DNA of 55,842 nt from an uncultured bacterium (GTDB lineage Bacteria > Cyanobacteriota > Vampirovibrionia > Gastranaerophilales > Gastranaerophilaceae): NCBI GenBank assembly GCA_902791985.1, contig CADAYD010000020.1, positions 1 through 55,842 of the forward strand. The letters run 5' to 3'. Under the pieces are notes generated by a model. That model did not search any database. It worked only from the letters and a program-made list of their open reading frames with translations, and was not told the origin of the DNA. Made by a program: the position numbers and the translations under genes. This document shows positions 8,331 through 15,885 of this stretch, piece by piece (the stretch's first letter is position 1; each line of letters starts with the position of its first letter).

Positions 8331-8576
8331 ATGTTTAAAACTATCAAAAATATAATTAAAAATTTGGCACAAAATGCAGTCCTTATTGCAGAAAAAGAAT
8401 TAGGTTCAGGCAATGGTCAAGCAAAAAAGAAAATGGCTGTAGAATACGTCGTAAATAATTTGCCATTTGCAGAGCCTGTTAAGCAAATTATTTCGTTTTT
8501 ACTTTCCAAAATGATAGATGAATTAATAGAATCTTCTGTAATGTGGCTGCATAACCAAAATAAACAAGGAGAATAA
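8331..8576 (+). CDS. LLH-holin-like small phage protein
   Basis: The product is 81 residues. AVLIAEKELGSGNGQAKKKMAV, then a hydrophobic helix and KMIDELIESSVMWLHN, resemble the soluble C-terminal part of LLH-type phage holins. The usual N-terminal transmembrane helix is absent: residues 1-20 are amphipathic and lysine-rich. The only hydrophobic stretch (PVKQIISFLLSKMI) is short. It may therefore be a truncated holin, a pinholin-like peptide or an unrelated virion protein. AGGAGA precedes the ATG, and its own stop is followed within four bases by the next ATG, so the two genes are coupled. Confidence 0.5.
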   Translation: MFKTIKNIIKNLAQNAVLIAEKELGSGNGQAKKKMAVEYVVNNLPFAEPVKQIISFLLSKMIDELIESSVMWLHNQNKQGE

Positions 8577-8579
8577 CTA

Positions 8580-9179
8580 ATGCAAAATCAACAATTTAAT
8601 GGTATTTCATCATCTGCCGTGACTCCGCAGATAAATTACCGAAATATTTTAGAGCAGCTTGTTTTGACGCTTGCGGCAAATGCACAACAAGAGCAACTAG
8701 CAAAACAACTAGGTAATAATGAGCAAATTCAGCAACTTATAAGTGCCTTTAACGAAACGAATAAAGTAAATCAAAATAATGTTGCTCCTCAAGTGCAAGC
8801 GCCTGTTCAAAGTCCATTAGAACTTTTTAACCAGGAACATCCGGGATTTTTTGAGAAAAGCTCAAGAGAAGATGTTTTGAAATATATTAGGAATTTTGAC
8901 ATGGACAAAGATGAAATTTCCAAAATAGCTAAAATGATTGAAACACTTGAGAATTCGGCCGTTGACAGCTATTTGAAACAATCCGTGCACGATAGGACAT
9001 TAAATGACGAAAACTCAGCTGCAAAAAGCAAATTGACATCATATGCTCAAAACGCTTCACTTGACAGCAATAATAACAAGGTCTTTACTCGTGAGGAAAT
9101 CGGCAAAATGAGTGGTGATGAGTTTGTCAAGAATGAAAAACTCATTATGGAGCAGGTAAGACAAGGTCTTATCAAGTAG
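8580..9179 (+). CDS. Scaffold-like phage protein (hypothetical)
   Basis: The product is 199 residues, rich in Gln, Asn, Lys and Glu and mostly helical, with a flexible middle (VAPQVQAPVQSPLE). There is no signal peptide or enzyme motif. Composition and position between capsid and adaptor genes suggest a scaffold or internal virion protein. The C-terminus, FTREEIGKMSGDEFVKNEK, matches a stretch in the transglycosylase at 2011-3114, so the two may share a binding surface. AAGGAG precedes the ATG and a terminator-like hairpin follows. No firm homology is claimed. Confidence 0.5.
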   Translation: MQNQQFNGISSSAVTPQINYRNILEQLVLTLAANAQQEQLAKQLGNNEQIQQLISAFNETNKVNQNNVAPQVQAPVQSPLELFNQEHPGFFEKSSREDVLKYIRNFDMDKDEISKIAKMIETLENSAVDSYLKQSVHDRTLNDENSAAKSKLTSYAQNASLDSNNNKVFTREEIGKMSGDEFVKNEKLIMEQVRQGLIK

Positions 9180-9205
9180 TTTTTGACAAAATACGGAAAA
9201 GTTTG

Positions 9206-9229
9206 AGGCAAGTCTATAAATCCTTGCCT
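9206..9229 (+). terminator. Hairpin after the scaffold-like gene
   Basis: AGGCAAG (9206-9212) pairs with CTTGCCT (9223-9229). Flanking GAAAAG and CTTTTC can extend the stem with a small internal loop, ending in Ts just before the next ribosome site. Confidence 0.5.
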
Positions 9230-9260
9230 TGAGCTTTTCTTCAAAGCAAAGGAGTAAATA

Positions 9261-9899
9261 ATGAATTATTTGGATATAATTAATAAATGCCTGCTGGAGT
9301 TGAACTACAGGCAGGTGAGCAGTTTTGCCGAGCTGGTAAAAAATGACCACAAAAGAATTAAGTCTATTATAAATATTATTAATCAAGAAATTTGTGCAGC
9401 CAGTAATTGGAATTTTCTGCTTAGAAAAACCACATTTACTATTCCTGCCAATACAACTGAGGTTAGTAAAACAATAAACGGAAGAATTTTGTATCTTTTG
9501 GTTGACGGTAAAAAATATCAATATGTTGATGATATAGAGCCGTTTTTAGTCGATGAAGCAAAAGACGGAACCTACACAGAATGTGCGGACAAATTTTTAT
9601 TTAAGCCCGCACAAAGTGCACGAAGCGCTCAAATAGTTTATTATACAAAAAATTGTGTAACTGATTCATTGGGTGGTGAAAAAATGGAAATGACAGAAGC
9701 TACGGATTGTTCTGTTATACCGTCACCGTTTGATTTACAGCTTTTAGTATACGGAACATGCTTGCGCTTAAAGGCTAATCCTTCTTATATAAGGTTTAGC
9801 TACTGGATGAGCATGTACAAAGAAGCGCTTGCAAATCTTAAATTTACATCTTCGATTAATTCTGAAGATGCTCCAGTAGTGCGTTTATTTAGGCAGTAA
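9261..9899 (+). CDS. Head-tail adaptor / tail tube A-type protein
   Basis: The product is 212 residues. The first helices (YLDIINKCLLELNYRQV, then INIINQEICAASNWNFLLRK) and a following beta-rich middle match phage adaptor proteins of the P22 gp4/T7 gp11 class. Those proteins form the ring between portal and tail. The C-terminal helix set (FDLQLLVYGTCLRL, then WMSMYKEAL) fits as well. AAAGGAG precedes the ATG. With the portal and the nozzle-like gene it supplies most of a short tail. The class is inferred by pattern. Confidence 0.6.
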   Translation: MNYLDIINKCLLELNYRQVSSFAELVKNDHKRIKSIINIINQEICAASNWNFLLRKTTFTIPANTTEVSKTINGRILYLLVDGKKYQYVDDIEPFLVDEAKDGTYTECADKFLFKPAQSARSAQIVYYTKNCVTDSLGGEKMEMTEATDCSVIPSPFDLQLLVYGTCLRLKANPSYIRFSYWMSMYKEALANLKFTSSINSEDAPVVRLFRQ

Positions 9900-10029
9900 A
9901 AAGACAAAAAAAACAGGAAGTCGTTTTCATTCCCCCCTGTTAAGATTTACACTAGCCGAAATATAAATAGCATGTTCATTATACAAGTTTTTTATAAAAA
10001 AGACAAATTTTAATAAGAAATGTAACAAG

Positions 10030-10470
10030 ATGAAACAATTAACAACTAAACAAAAACTCTTTGTATCTGAATATATTAAATCTTTAGATCCGGTAAATGC
10101 AATAAAATCCGCCGGATATAAAACTTCCAGACCGGAAGTAGCTGCGCATAGGCTGCTTGAAACTCCGTATATTATCAATGAAATAAAGAATCAATTAAAA
10201 AATCAAATAGAAATTCTTAATGTTTCAAAGGGATATGTCATCTGTCAATTATTGCGGATAGCAGAATTTTCACTTGAGCAGGAGGATGTTCTTGATAAGG
10301 ATGGGAATTATACCGGCAAAAAGAAGTTAAGAGATGCTTCAGCAGGTTTAAAAGCGCTCGAAAATCTCTGTAAATATCTTGGGTTTTCAGTGGTCAAAGA
10401 AGAGAAAAATAATGATTATAAAGAGGCCAAAATTATTACCATATCCAATTTGGATGATGAAAAGATATAG
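10030..10470 (+). CDS. Terminase small subunit
   Basis: The product is 146 residues. LTTKQKLFVSEYIKSLDPVNAIKSAGYK, read in sections, is the standard DNA-binding start of terminase_2-family small subunits, followed by VAAHRLLETPYI and then GYVICQLLRIAE and SAGLKALENLCKYLG. The protein binds the packaging site and hands DNA to the large subunit. The ribosome site is weak. No large-subunit gene follows, although it usually lies directly downstream; instead there is a 150-base gap and an unrecognised gene. Confidence 0.85.
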   Translation: MKQLTTKQKLFVSEYIKSLDPVNAIKSAGYKTSRPEVAAHRLLETPYIINEIKNQLKNQIEILNVSKGYVICQLLRIAEFSLEQEDVLDKDGNYTGKKKLRDASAGLKALENLCKYLGFSVVKEEKNNDYKEAKIITISNLDDEKI

Positions 10471-10621
10471 AAAAGTTAATAAGTCAGTTAAGTCCGATAA
10501 GTTCATTACAAGGATTAATTATTTCAATGAAGTACTATCAATAATATTAAATCCTATACGAACTTATTTACTTATAGACTTTTCAGCCTTATTCGACTTT
10601 ATTTAACGAAAGGATTTTCCA

Positions 10622-10969
10622 ATGAAACAAAATAACGATATAGAACAAATTTTATTGAATGATGAAAAGTACGAAAAATTCATCAAAAGAAAACAAGAAA
10701 AAGAATTTAAAAAAATTCTGGAAATTGCGACAAAAAATGAATCGACAATTATTACGGATTTAAAAAAAATGTCCAAAGATAAACTTTTTTCTAAAAATGC
10801 AACATATTTTGTTATAAACAAAAATAGCAAAACAAGTTCGTATATAAATGGTATTCAAGCAGAATCATTTTTGGTTTCGCCGGCGGAACGGGAAAAATTC
10901 CTCTCTGGCAAAACGGATTCGTTTATTTATCAGGATAACTATATAAAATTTTACAAATACAAAGGCTAA
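10622..10969 (+). CDS. Hypothetical phage-region protein
   Basis: The product is 115 residues and highly charged. Residues 1-65 are Lys/Glu-rich and helical, and the rest looks like a small beta-strand domain (ATYFVINKNSKTSSYINGI). AAAGGA precedes the ATG. The next gene starts nine bases after the stop, so it probably belongs to the same transcript as the GNAT and portal genes. I do not recognise a family. Confidence 0.5.
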   Translation: MKQNNDIEQILLNDEKYEKFIKRKQEKEFKKILEIATKNESTIITDLKKMSKDKLFSKNATYFVINKNSKTSSYINGIQAESFLVSPAEREKFLSGKTDSFIYQDNYIKFYKYKG

Positions 10970-10978
10970 TTTTAGTTT

Positions 10979-11575
10979 ATGTGTAAATTTAAACAAATTT
11001 ATCTGCGAAGCAAGCCGGTTGTTTTATCAATAACAAATGACCGGATTGCTTCACCCTATCAGACTTGCAATAACTGGAATTGTCCTAATTTACGCTATAT
11101 ACCTGATATCCTTAGCTGTTACGGTAAATACGCAAAATATTTGCAAGATGATTACGCAGGGGAATACGGCTTCTTAAATATGTTTGCATCGTACCCGAAT
11201 TTTTGGGTCATAACAGATATGTCTGACGAGTTTATGGGGTTTGTGTTTCTTGATAATTTCATCGGTAACGGCAGTACAAATTTCAGCGCTGAATTAACCG
11301 TATGCTTTGATAAAAAAGCGTGGGGGAGCTATAGCGCATATTGTGCAAAAATATTTTTGAAACAGTGTTTCGACCGATTTGGGTTTTATAAAATAAAAGT
11401 TCTTGTTTTCCCTGATAATTACCGTACAAAAACACTTATGAAAAAAGCCGGATTTGAATACGAAACGACTTTACCTTGCGAAACCTTGCGTAACGGACAA
11501 TTACAGGATATTGAGGTTTATTCGATTAAAAGAAAGTATTACTACAAAGATGAGGTGAACTATGTTAAACACTAA
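10979..11575 (+). CDS. GNAT-family acetyltransferase, phage type
   Basis: The product is 198 residues. The pattern from FMGFVFLDNFIGNG through ELTVCFDKKAWGSYSAYCA to KIKVLVFPDNYRTKTLMKKAGF is a GNAT fold with the usual strand 4, strand 5 and the helix carrying the KKAGF end motif. GNAT enzymes transfer acetyl groups from acetyl-CoA to amines or proteins. The target is unknown. The gene overlaps the portal gene by 14 bases, so the two are co-translated. Such genes are known next to portal genes in some podophages and may modify virion or host proteins. Confidence 0.7.
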   Translation: MCKFKQIYLRSKPVVLSITNDRIASPYQTCNNWNCPNLRYIPDILSCYGKYAKYLQDDYAGEYGFLNMFASYPNFWVITDMSDEFMGFVFLDNFIGNGSTNFSAELTVCFDKKAWGSYSAYCAKIFLKQCFDRFGFYKIKVLVFPDNYRTKTLMKKAGFEYETTLPCETLRNGQLQDIEVYSIKRKYYYKDEVNYVKH

Positions 11576-13235
11576 TGATACTACATTAACTGCTCAAGAT
11601 TATTACAATGAGCAAAATATTTTGAAAAATATTGTTTCAAAATATGATTACTACAATGATGCAAGAAATTCCCAGCGTGTAGATAATAGGCTGATTTCTT
11701 ACGCTATATATAATGCTGATATTCCGCAAATTAATGACTGGAATTGCAGAATACAACTTCCTGAGATTTATGAATTATCTCAAACTCTAAAATCTCATAT
11801 TGTCCAGAATCTTTATTCTCACCCTGATGGGATGTTTGATGTATCCGGCAGTGATTTGAAATCTCAAAAATATGCAAATCGCCAAAAAGCGATGCTCGTA
11901 AATACTTTTGAAGATATGAAAATTTCCGATGAAATGGAAAAAATAATAGATTCTGTCGTAGAAACCGGTGAGGTCACTCTATTTGTCGGCTGGGAAACAA
12001 AAACAAGAAAAGTTCGCAGAGCACTTTCTTTGCAGGAACAACTGGAATTAAATACCGATAAATCTTTTGCAGTTGAAGATAAGGTTATTTATGACAACGC
12101 AAAAGTCAAGTTTATTCATTACGAAGATTTTGTTTTTGACAGAACCGGTGTAAATAATTGGGATTCATGTCCTAAGATTTATCGAACTTATCAGACGCTT
12201 GATGATATTAAATCAAACAAATCAAATAACATGCTAAATACAGAAAAACTGGAAATATTGAAAGGAGTGGTGGCAAATAAAAAAGGACAAGCAGATTCAA
12301 AATATTCAATACCTAATGTAGAAGTATTGGAATATTGGGGGGATATTGAATTGCCGTCAGGAGAGATACTTAAAAACCAACTAATTTGTGTTGCGGGCAG
12401 AAGTGTGATTATCAGATTTGAGGATAATCCGTTTGTAATTAATCCGTTTATACATGCAAACATTATAGAGAACCCGTCAACAGGACGCGGGATTTCGCCA
12501 TTGAGGGTTGCTTTAATTTTAAACAACATATCTTCAACAATTCTCAATAAACAGCTCGATGCGCTTGCCTTGATGATGAATCCGCCTTATCTTGCCCCGA
12601 AAGGATGCTTTATGGGCACTCAGGAAGTTAAACCAGGCAAGATTATTGAATATGATTCAACACTTATGACTACGAGCCCGATACCGTTGTCGTTCGATAA
12701 AGCAATGACCGGCTGGGATTTCTTGAATTACTTTAAAAATACAACAGAAAGTGCTACGGGAATTTTCAAAAATATGGCCGGAAATATTCAAAGTGCTCAA
12801 CGCAGTGCAACAGAAATTAATTATTCTGTTAACGGTCAGGAAGCGCGGCTCAATATGATTTTAGAGTCCATAAATCGTAAGGTTATCGTTCCTATGGTAG
12901 AAAAGACGGCGCAATTGATTTCTTATTTCAAAATCGGTAAAGAAAGCATTATGGTGAACGACCATGGTAAAACAGAATTTGTTGATATAGATGACGATAT
13001 AAGAAATTCAAATTATGTTTACCGTTATGGTGACAGGAAGGCATCATTTGAGCGCAAATCGAAGTTCAAAGAAATGTTTGATGTCTTAACTAATTTTGTA
13101 CAAGTCAGCGAAGTCGCCCAGCGCATAAATTGGATTGAATGTTTCAAGTTTGCACTGGAGCAATACGGAGTTGAGAACTCTAATAATTTCTTAAAGGATG
13201 AGCCTGCTTCAGACCAAGTATCAAATCTATTATAA
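11562..13235 (+). CDS. Portal / head-tail connector protein
   Basis: The product is 557 residues, the usual size for podovirus portals. Features include an N-terminal helical part with a short basic/acidic wing, a stem region with FKNMAGNIQSAQRSATEIN, and a long C-terminal helix (RRSATE-like heptads, QEARLNMILESINRKVIVP). This pattern is typical of T7/P22-type connectors, dodecamers at one capsid vertex through which DNA enters and leaves. GAGGTG precedes the ATG inside the end of the GNAT gene. A large terminase is expected beside it but none is present. Confidence 0.75.
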   Translation: MLNTNDTTLTAQDYYNEQNILKNIVSKYDYYNDARNSQRVDNRLISYAIYNADIPQINDWNCRIQLPEIYELSQTLKSHIVQNLYSHPDGMFDVSGSDLKSQKYANRQKAMLVNTFEDMKISDEMEKIIDSVVETGEVTLFVGWETKTRKVRRALSLQEQLELNTDKSFAVEDKVIYDNAKVKFIHYEDFVFDRTGVNNWDSCPKIYRTYQTLDDIKSNKSNNMLNTEKLEILKGVVANKKGQADSKYSIPNVEVLEYWGDIELPSGEILKNQLICVAGRSVIIRFEDNPFVINPFIHANIIENPSTGRGISPLRVALILNNISSTILNKQLDALALMMNPPYLAPKGCFMGTQEVKPGKIIEYDSTLMTTSPIPLSFDKAMTGWDFLNYFKNTTESATGIFKNMAGNIQSAQRSATEINYSVNGQEARLNMILESINRKVIVPMVEKTAQLISYFKIGKESIMVNDHGKTEFVDIDDDIRNSNYVYRYGDRKASFERKSKFKEMFDVLTNFVQVSEVAQRINWIECFKFALEQYGVENSNNFLKDEPASDQVSNLL

Positions 13236-13311
13236 CCCTTTCTTCACATCTATAAGATGGGCGGGCGGGTTGGATTTTTATTAAAGAAAGATAAAAACGA
13301 AAGGATAACTT

Positions 13312-13665
13312 ATGCAAAAAACAATACATGTCAACGCATATAAAAAGCGAGACGGAACACAGGTAAAAGAACATGACAGAATAATAGATGTAGTATTAAA
13401 TCCAAAAGGTTGTTACCCTCAAGAACCGGAGCTCCCCAGAGTTGACGTACCGGATGTAATAATGAATATGGCTCCTGTATTGGAGGGCGGTGTTTCTGTG
13501 GATGTTTACCCCACAGGTGCCGGTGGTAGTGAAGGTGGTGGCTTGGGAGATATCTTGTCAGGAGCAGGAGGAGTAGTTTCTTCTGTTATTTCACTATTAC
13601 CAACGGCATTTCCACAATGCCGTAAAATGTCTTGCAAACGCAAAGACTCAGAGCGAGTACACTAA
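13312..13665 (+). CDS. Conserved N-terminal part of a phage-region effector-like protein (frame broken)
   Basis: This open frame codes for 117 residues. It begins with IHVNAYKKRDGTQVKEHDR, similar to the C-terminus of the transglycosylase at 2011. A Gly/Ser-rich hydrophobic segment follows (GGGLGDILSGAGGVVSSVIS), then LLPTAFPQCRKM. If one T near 13630 is skipped, the frame continues as LANAKTQSEYTKIYNPLTQ and on into the frame of 13718-14542, giving one protein of about 409 residues. The last residues as translated here (SCKRKDSERVH) are therefore probably a frameshift artefact. AAAGGA precedes the ATG. The same segment recurs at 15389-15706. It is probably the carrier domain of the variable domain behind it. 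Confidence 0.6.
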   Translation: MQKTIHVNAYKKRDGTQVKEHDRIIDVVLNPKGCYPQEPELPRVDVPDVIMNMAPVLEGGVSVDVYPTGAGGSEGGGLGDILSGAGGVVSSVISLLPTAFPQCRKMSCKRKDSERVH

Positions 13666-13781
13666 AATATATAATCCGCTAACCCAAATCCACCGGCAAT
13701 ATTTAAAAAGCGGGGATTTGTTGAATAAAATAAAACAGTATTCGGCTAATAATGATTACCGCTCTATTGCCAATGAATTGG
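13462..13781 (+). repeat. Direct repeat, copy 1 (about 320 bp)
   Basis: It matches 15389-15686 almost base for base. Differences include a 27-base segment (13611-13637) absent from copy 2 and one C missing in copy 2 near the TTTACC. The repeats enclose the variable domain and the membrane protein gene. Confidence 0.9.
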
Positions 13782-14542
13782 GTAATTTTGTGAGTAGTAA
13801 TAATCAAAATCAGATTATATCAGATATATTACAACCTGATGTTAGATTGCAAAATAATATAGATAATGCAAAAGCACTCATTAATAATTATAATCTGGAT
13901 GATAAATTTAAATATGCATTGATTAACAATACAAGTGGTATAAGCCGCAATGCAGATTTTACTGATTACGGTAATGGAAATATAAAAATAAATAATTTAT
14001 TAAATAAAAATAGACCAAATGCAAAAGAAATGGCAAATATATTTTTGGCAAAACCACAAAATATCCCATTGAGTAAAGAATACAGTTATATACCTAAATG
14101 GAATGCAAATATTATCAATATTAAATACAATTTGACGGGTAATAAGGTTATTTCTCAGGATTGGGAAGGTATTGTATTTAATCAAGATAGTTCGTTGTCT
14201 AAAAATATTTCTAATTCTATTGAAATGCAAAATGAAATAAGAAATCAGTTTAATATTATGAGAACAGATACTTTTAATGACAAATTAGAAGTTGATTTTT
14301 CACAGGATTCAAATTTGCATTTATCCATAGGTCATGCAACTATTCTTGAACCATATATTGACTCACAAGGTTATTTTCATGGAATACTATTTGATAAATA
14401 TGATTTTGATTGGTTTGAATTTTATAAAAGTCTCAATTATTATAATATAATTGCTTATTTTGCAAATGATTATTTTAGGATTATTCAGCTATTTAAAGGG
14501 CATAATTATTACATTCTTGCACCAATTATTTTTAAGTGGTAA
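13718..14542 (+). CDS. Variable C-terminal, toxin-like domain (continues the frame-broken protein)
   Basis: This frame gives 274 residues from a TTG at 13718, but it is open further upstream and reads EYTKIYNPLTQIHRQYLKSG, matching copy 2 of the repeat. The first 20 residues belong to the repeated carrier; everything after IANELG is unique. The unique part is Asn-rich. It ends in a compact block with GHATILEPYIDSQGYFHG, then DKYDFDWFEF and a final YYILAPIIFKW. The DxYD signature and placement before a membrane protein recall C-terminal domains of polymorphic toxins. Colicin M has DxYD followed by His-Arg, which is not present here. I therefore call it toxin-like only from architecture. Catalytic nature unknown. 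Confidence 0.5.
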   Translation: MLNKIKQYSANNDYRSIANELGNFVSSNNQNQIISDILQPDVRLQNNIDNAKALINNYNLDDKFKYALINNTSGISRNADFTDYGNGNIKINNLLNKNRPNAKEMANIFLAKPQNIPLSKEYSYIPKWNANIINIKYNLTGNKVISQDWEGIVFNQDSSLSKNISNSIEMQNEIRNQFNIMRTDTFNDKLEVDFSQDSNLHLSIGHATILEPYIDSQGYFHGILFDKYDFDWFEFYKSLNYYNIIAYFANDYFRIIQLFKGHNYYILAPIIFKW

Positions 14543-14554
14543 AAATTTTGCTGT

Positions 14555-14594
14555 AATATATACCAAAGTATAATTTTATACTTTGGTATATATT
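14555..14594. promoter_or_regulatory. 19-bp perfect palindrome between toxin-like and membrane-protein genes
   Basis: 14555-14573 pairs base for base with 14576-14594 over a 2-base centre, making a 40-base palindrome. It is AT-rich with CCAAAG/CTTTGG in the arms. It could be a terminator-like hairpin between the two genes or an operator. Confidence 0.7.
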
Positions 14595-14628
14595 TACATA
14601 ATTAGTTAAACATTATACTATTATAATT

Positions 14629-15357
14629 ATGAATAAAACTTGTGTATTTTATAAAAATCCAATTAGAATATTTGGTTTGGGGGTATTAATTTTTGCATTA
14701 ATATTGTTTTTATTTTTTGGTTTTAAAATGCCTGACTATTTTACTAATATAGATATGGCAAATCAAATTATAGGAAATATTCATATTGTGGATAAAACAA
14801 AAGCATTAAAACCTTTTATTAATACATCATTTTATATTTGCAATTATATACATCATATCTTTGCTTGGTTAATTGCACTATTTATATTTTCTACAATATA
14901 CAGGATTAATACTTTTTCTGACTTTAAAAATATTAAAATGTTTAGTAGTACTCTATTTCTATATATTTGGGTGAATTTTTCATATGTAATATATGGGATT
15001 TGTTCATTTTACTTTTTTATAGCTGATTTTGAATCTCCAATTTATACTGAATTACCTGATAATCTTGGAACATTAATTCCTGTATTTTGTATGTTATTTC
15101 CATTTCTTGTTGCAATTTTTTATTATCCGATTATGAATTTTATATTATCATTGACATATAATATGCAAATTAAAAATAAATTTCTTAAATATTTTTGGAT
15201 TTTATGTTTGCTTATTCTTATATATGCTATTTTAGTGAATTTCAATAGCTATTTTACATATTTATACATTATTGTGTATTTATATTATATTTTTTGGTTT
15301 GTAATAATATTTTATTCTATTAATCAAGTAAGATCAGGCATTTGCCTAACACAATAA
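14629..15357 (+). CDS. Polytopic membrane protein, candidate immunity protein
   Basis: The product is 242 residues with about six hydrophobic helices, near residues 14-33, 72-92, 104-128, 146-167, 182-203 and 208-231, and no recognisable enzyme motif. It is strongly AT-rich, even for this window, which suggests recent transfer. It lies 86 bases after the toxin-like domain and inside the same pair of direct repeats, the position of an immunity gene in polymorphic toxin loci. An inner-membrane immunity protein is usual where the toxin forms pores or acts in the periplasm. No family recognised and no strong ribosome site; assignment is by context. Confidence 0.5.
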   Translation: MNKTCVFYKNPIRIFGLGVLIFALILFLFFGFKMPDYFTNIDMANQIIGNIHIVDKTKALKPFINTSFYICNYIHHIFAWLIALFIFSTIYRINTFSDFKNIKMFSSTLFLYIWVNFSYVIYGICSFYFFIADFESPIYTELPDNLGTLIPVFCMLFPFLVAIFYYPIMNFILSLTYNMQIKNKFLKYFWILCLLILIYAILVNFNSYFTYLYIIVYLYYIFWFVIIFYSINQVRSGICLTQ

Positions 15358-15388
15358 GTGAGAAACATCACATCTTTTTATAACTGTT

Positions 15389-15706
15389 ATGAATATGGAT
15401 TCAGGTCCTGTATTGGATGGCGGTGTTTCTGTGGATGTTTACCCACAGGTGCCGGTGGTAGTGAAGGTGGTGGCTTGGGAGATATCTTGTCAGGAGCAGG
15501 AGGAGTAGTTTCTTCTGTTATTTCACTATTACCAACGGCAAAACGCAAAGACTCAGAGCGAGTACACTAAAATATATAATCCGCTAACCCAAATGCACCG
15601 GCAATATTTAAAAAGCGGGGACTTGTTGAATAAAATAAAACAGTATTCGGCTAATAATGATTACCGCTCCATTGCTAATGAGCTTGGAAGGTCTGCTTTA
15701 GTCTGA
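15389..15706 (+). pseudogene. Decayed second copy of the carrier segment with its own short tail
   Basis: The sequence repeats 13462-13781 and then ends in a different short tail (ANELGRSALV and stop, TGA at 15704-15706). It lacks the N-terminal start region, has lost one C in the TTTACC region, and has a 27-base deletion relative to copy 1. The Gly-rich block and the KTQSEYTKIYNP block are again in different frames, so it cannot make the full protein. It looks like the old, displaced C-terminus left behind when a new C-terminal module was inserted. Confidence 0.75.
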
Positions 15707-15885
15707 CGTAATTGCTCTGAAACTTGGGACCTTAGTATCTTAATGCTTTATTGCTTTAAAATATTACTAATCCTTAATCCACTTAACAAAAAAACTTTGG
15801 TGTGTTAATATATGGGTAAATTGTATGGTGCAATTTTTTGTACCGGTTAGTTTTCGGTGTTTACCAAACAAAAAGGAGAGTTGAA

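Noticed and set aside
13718-14542. Colicin M-type enzyme
   Set aside because: The DxYD signature is present, but the following His-Arg pair needed in that family is Phe-Tyr here, so the enzyme type is not claimed.
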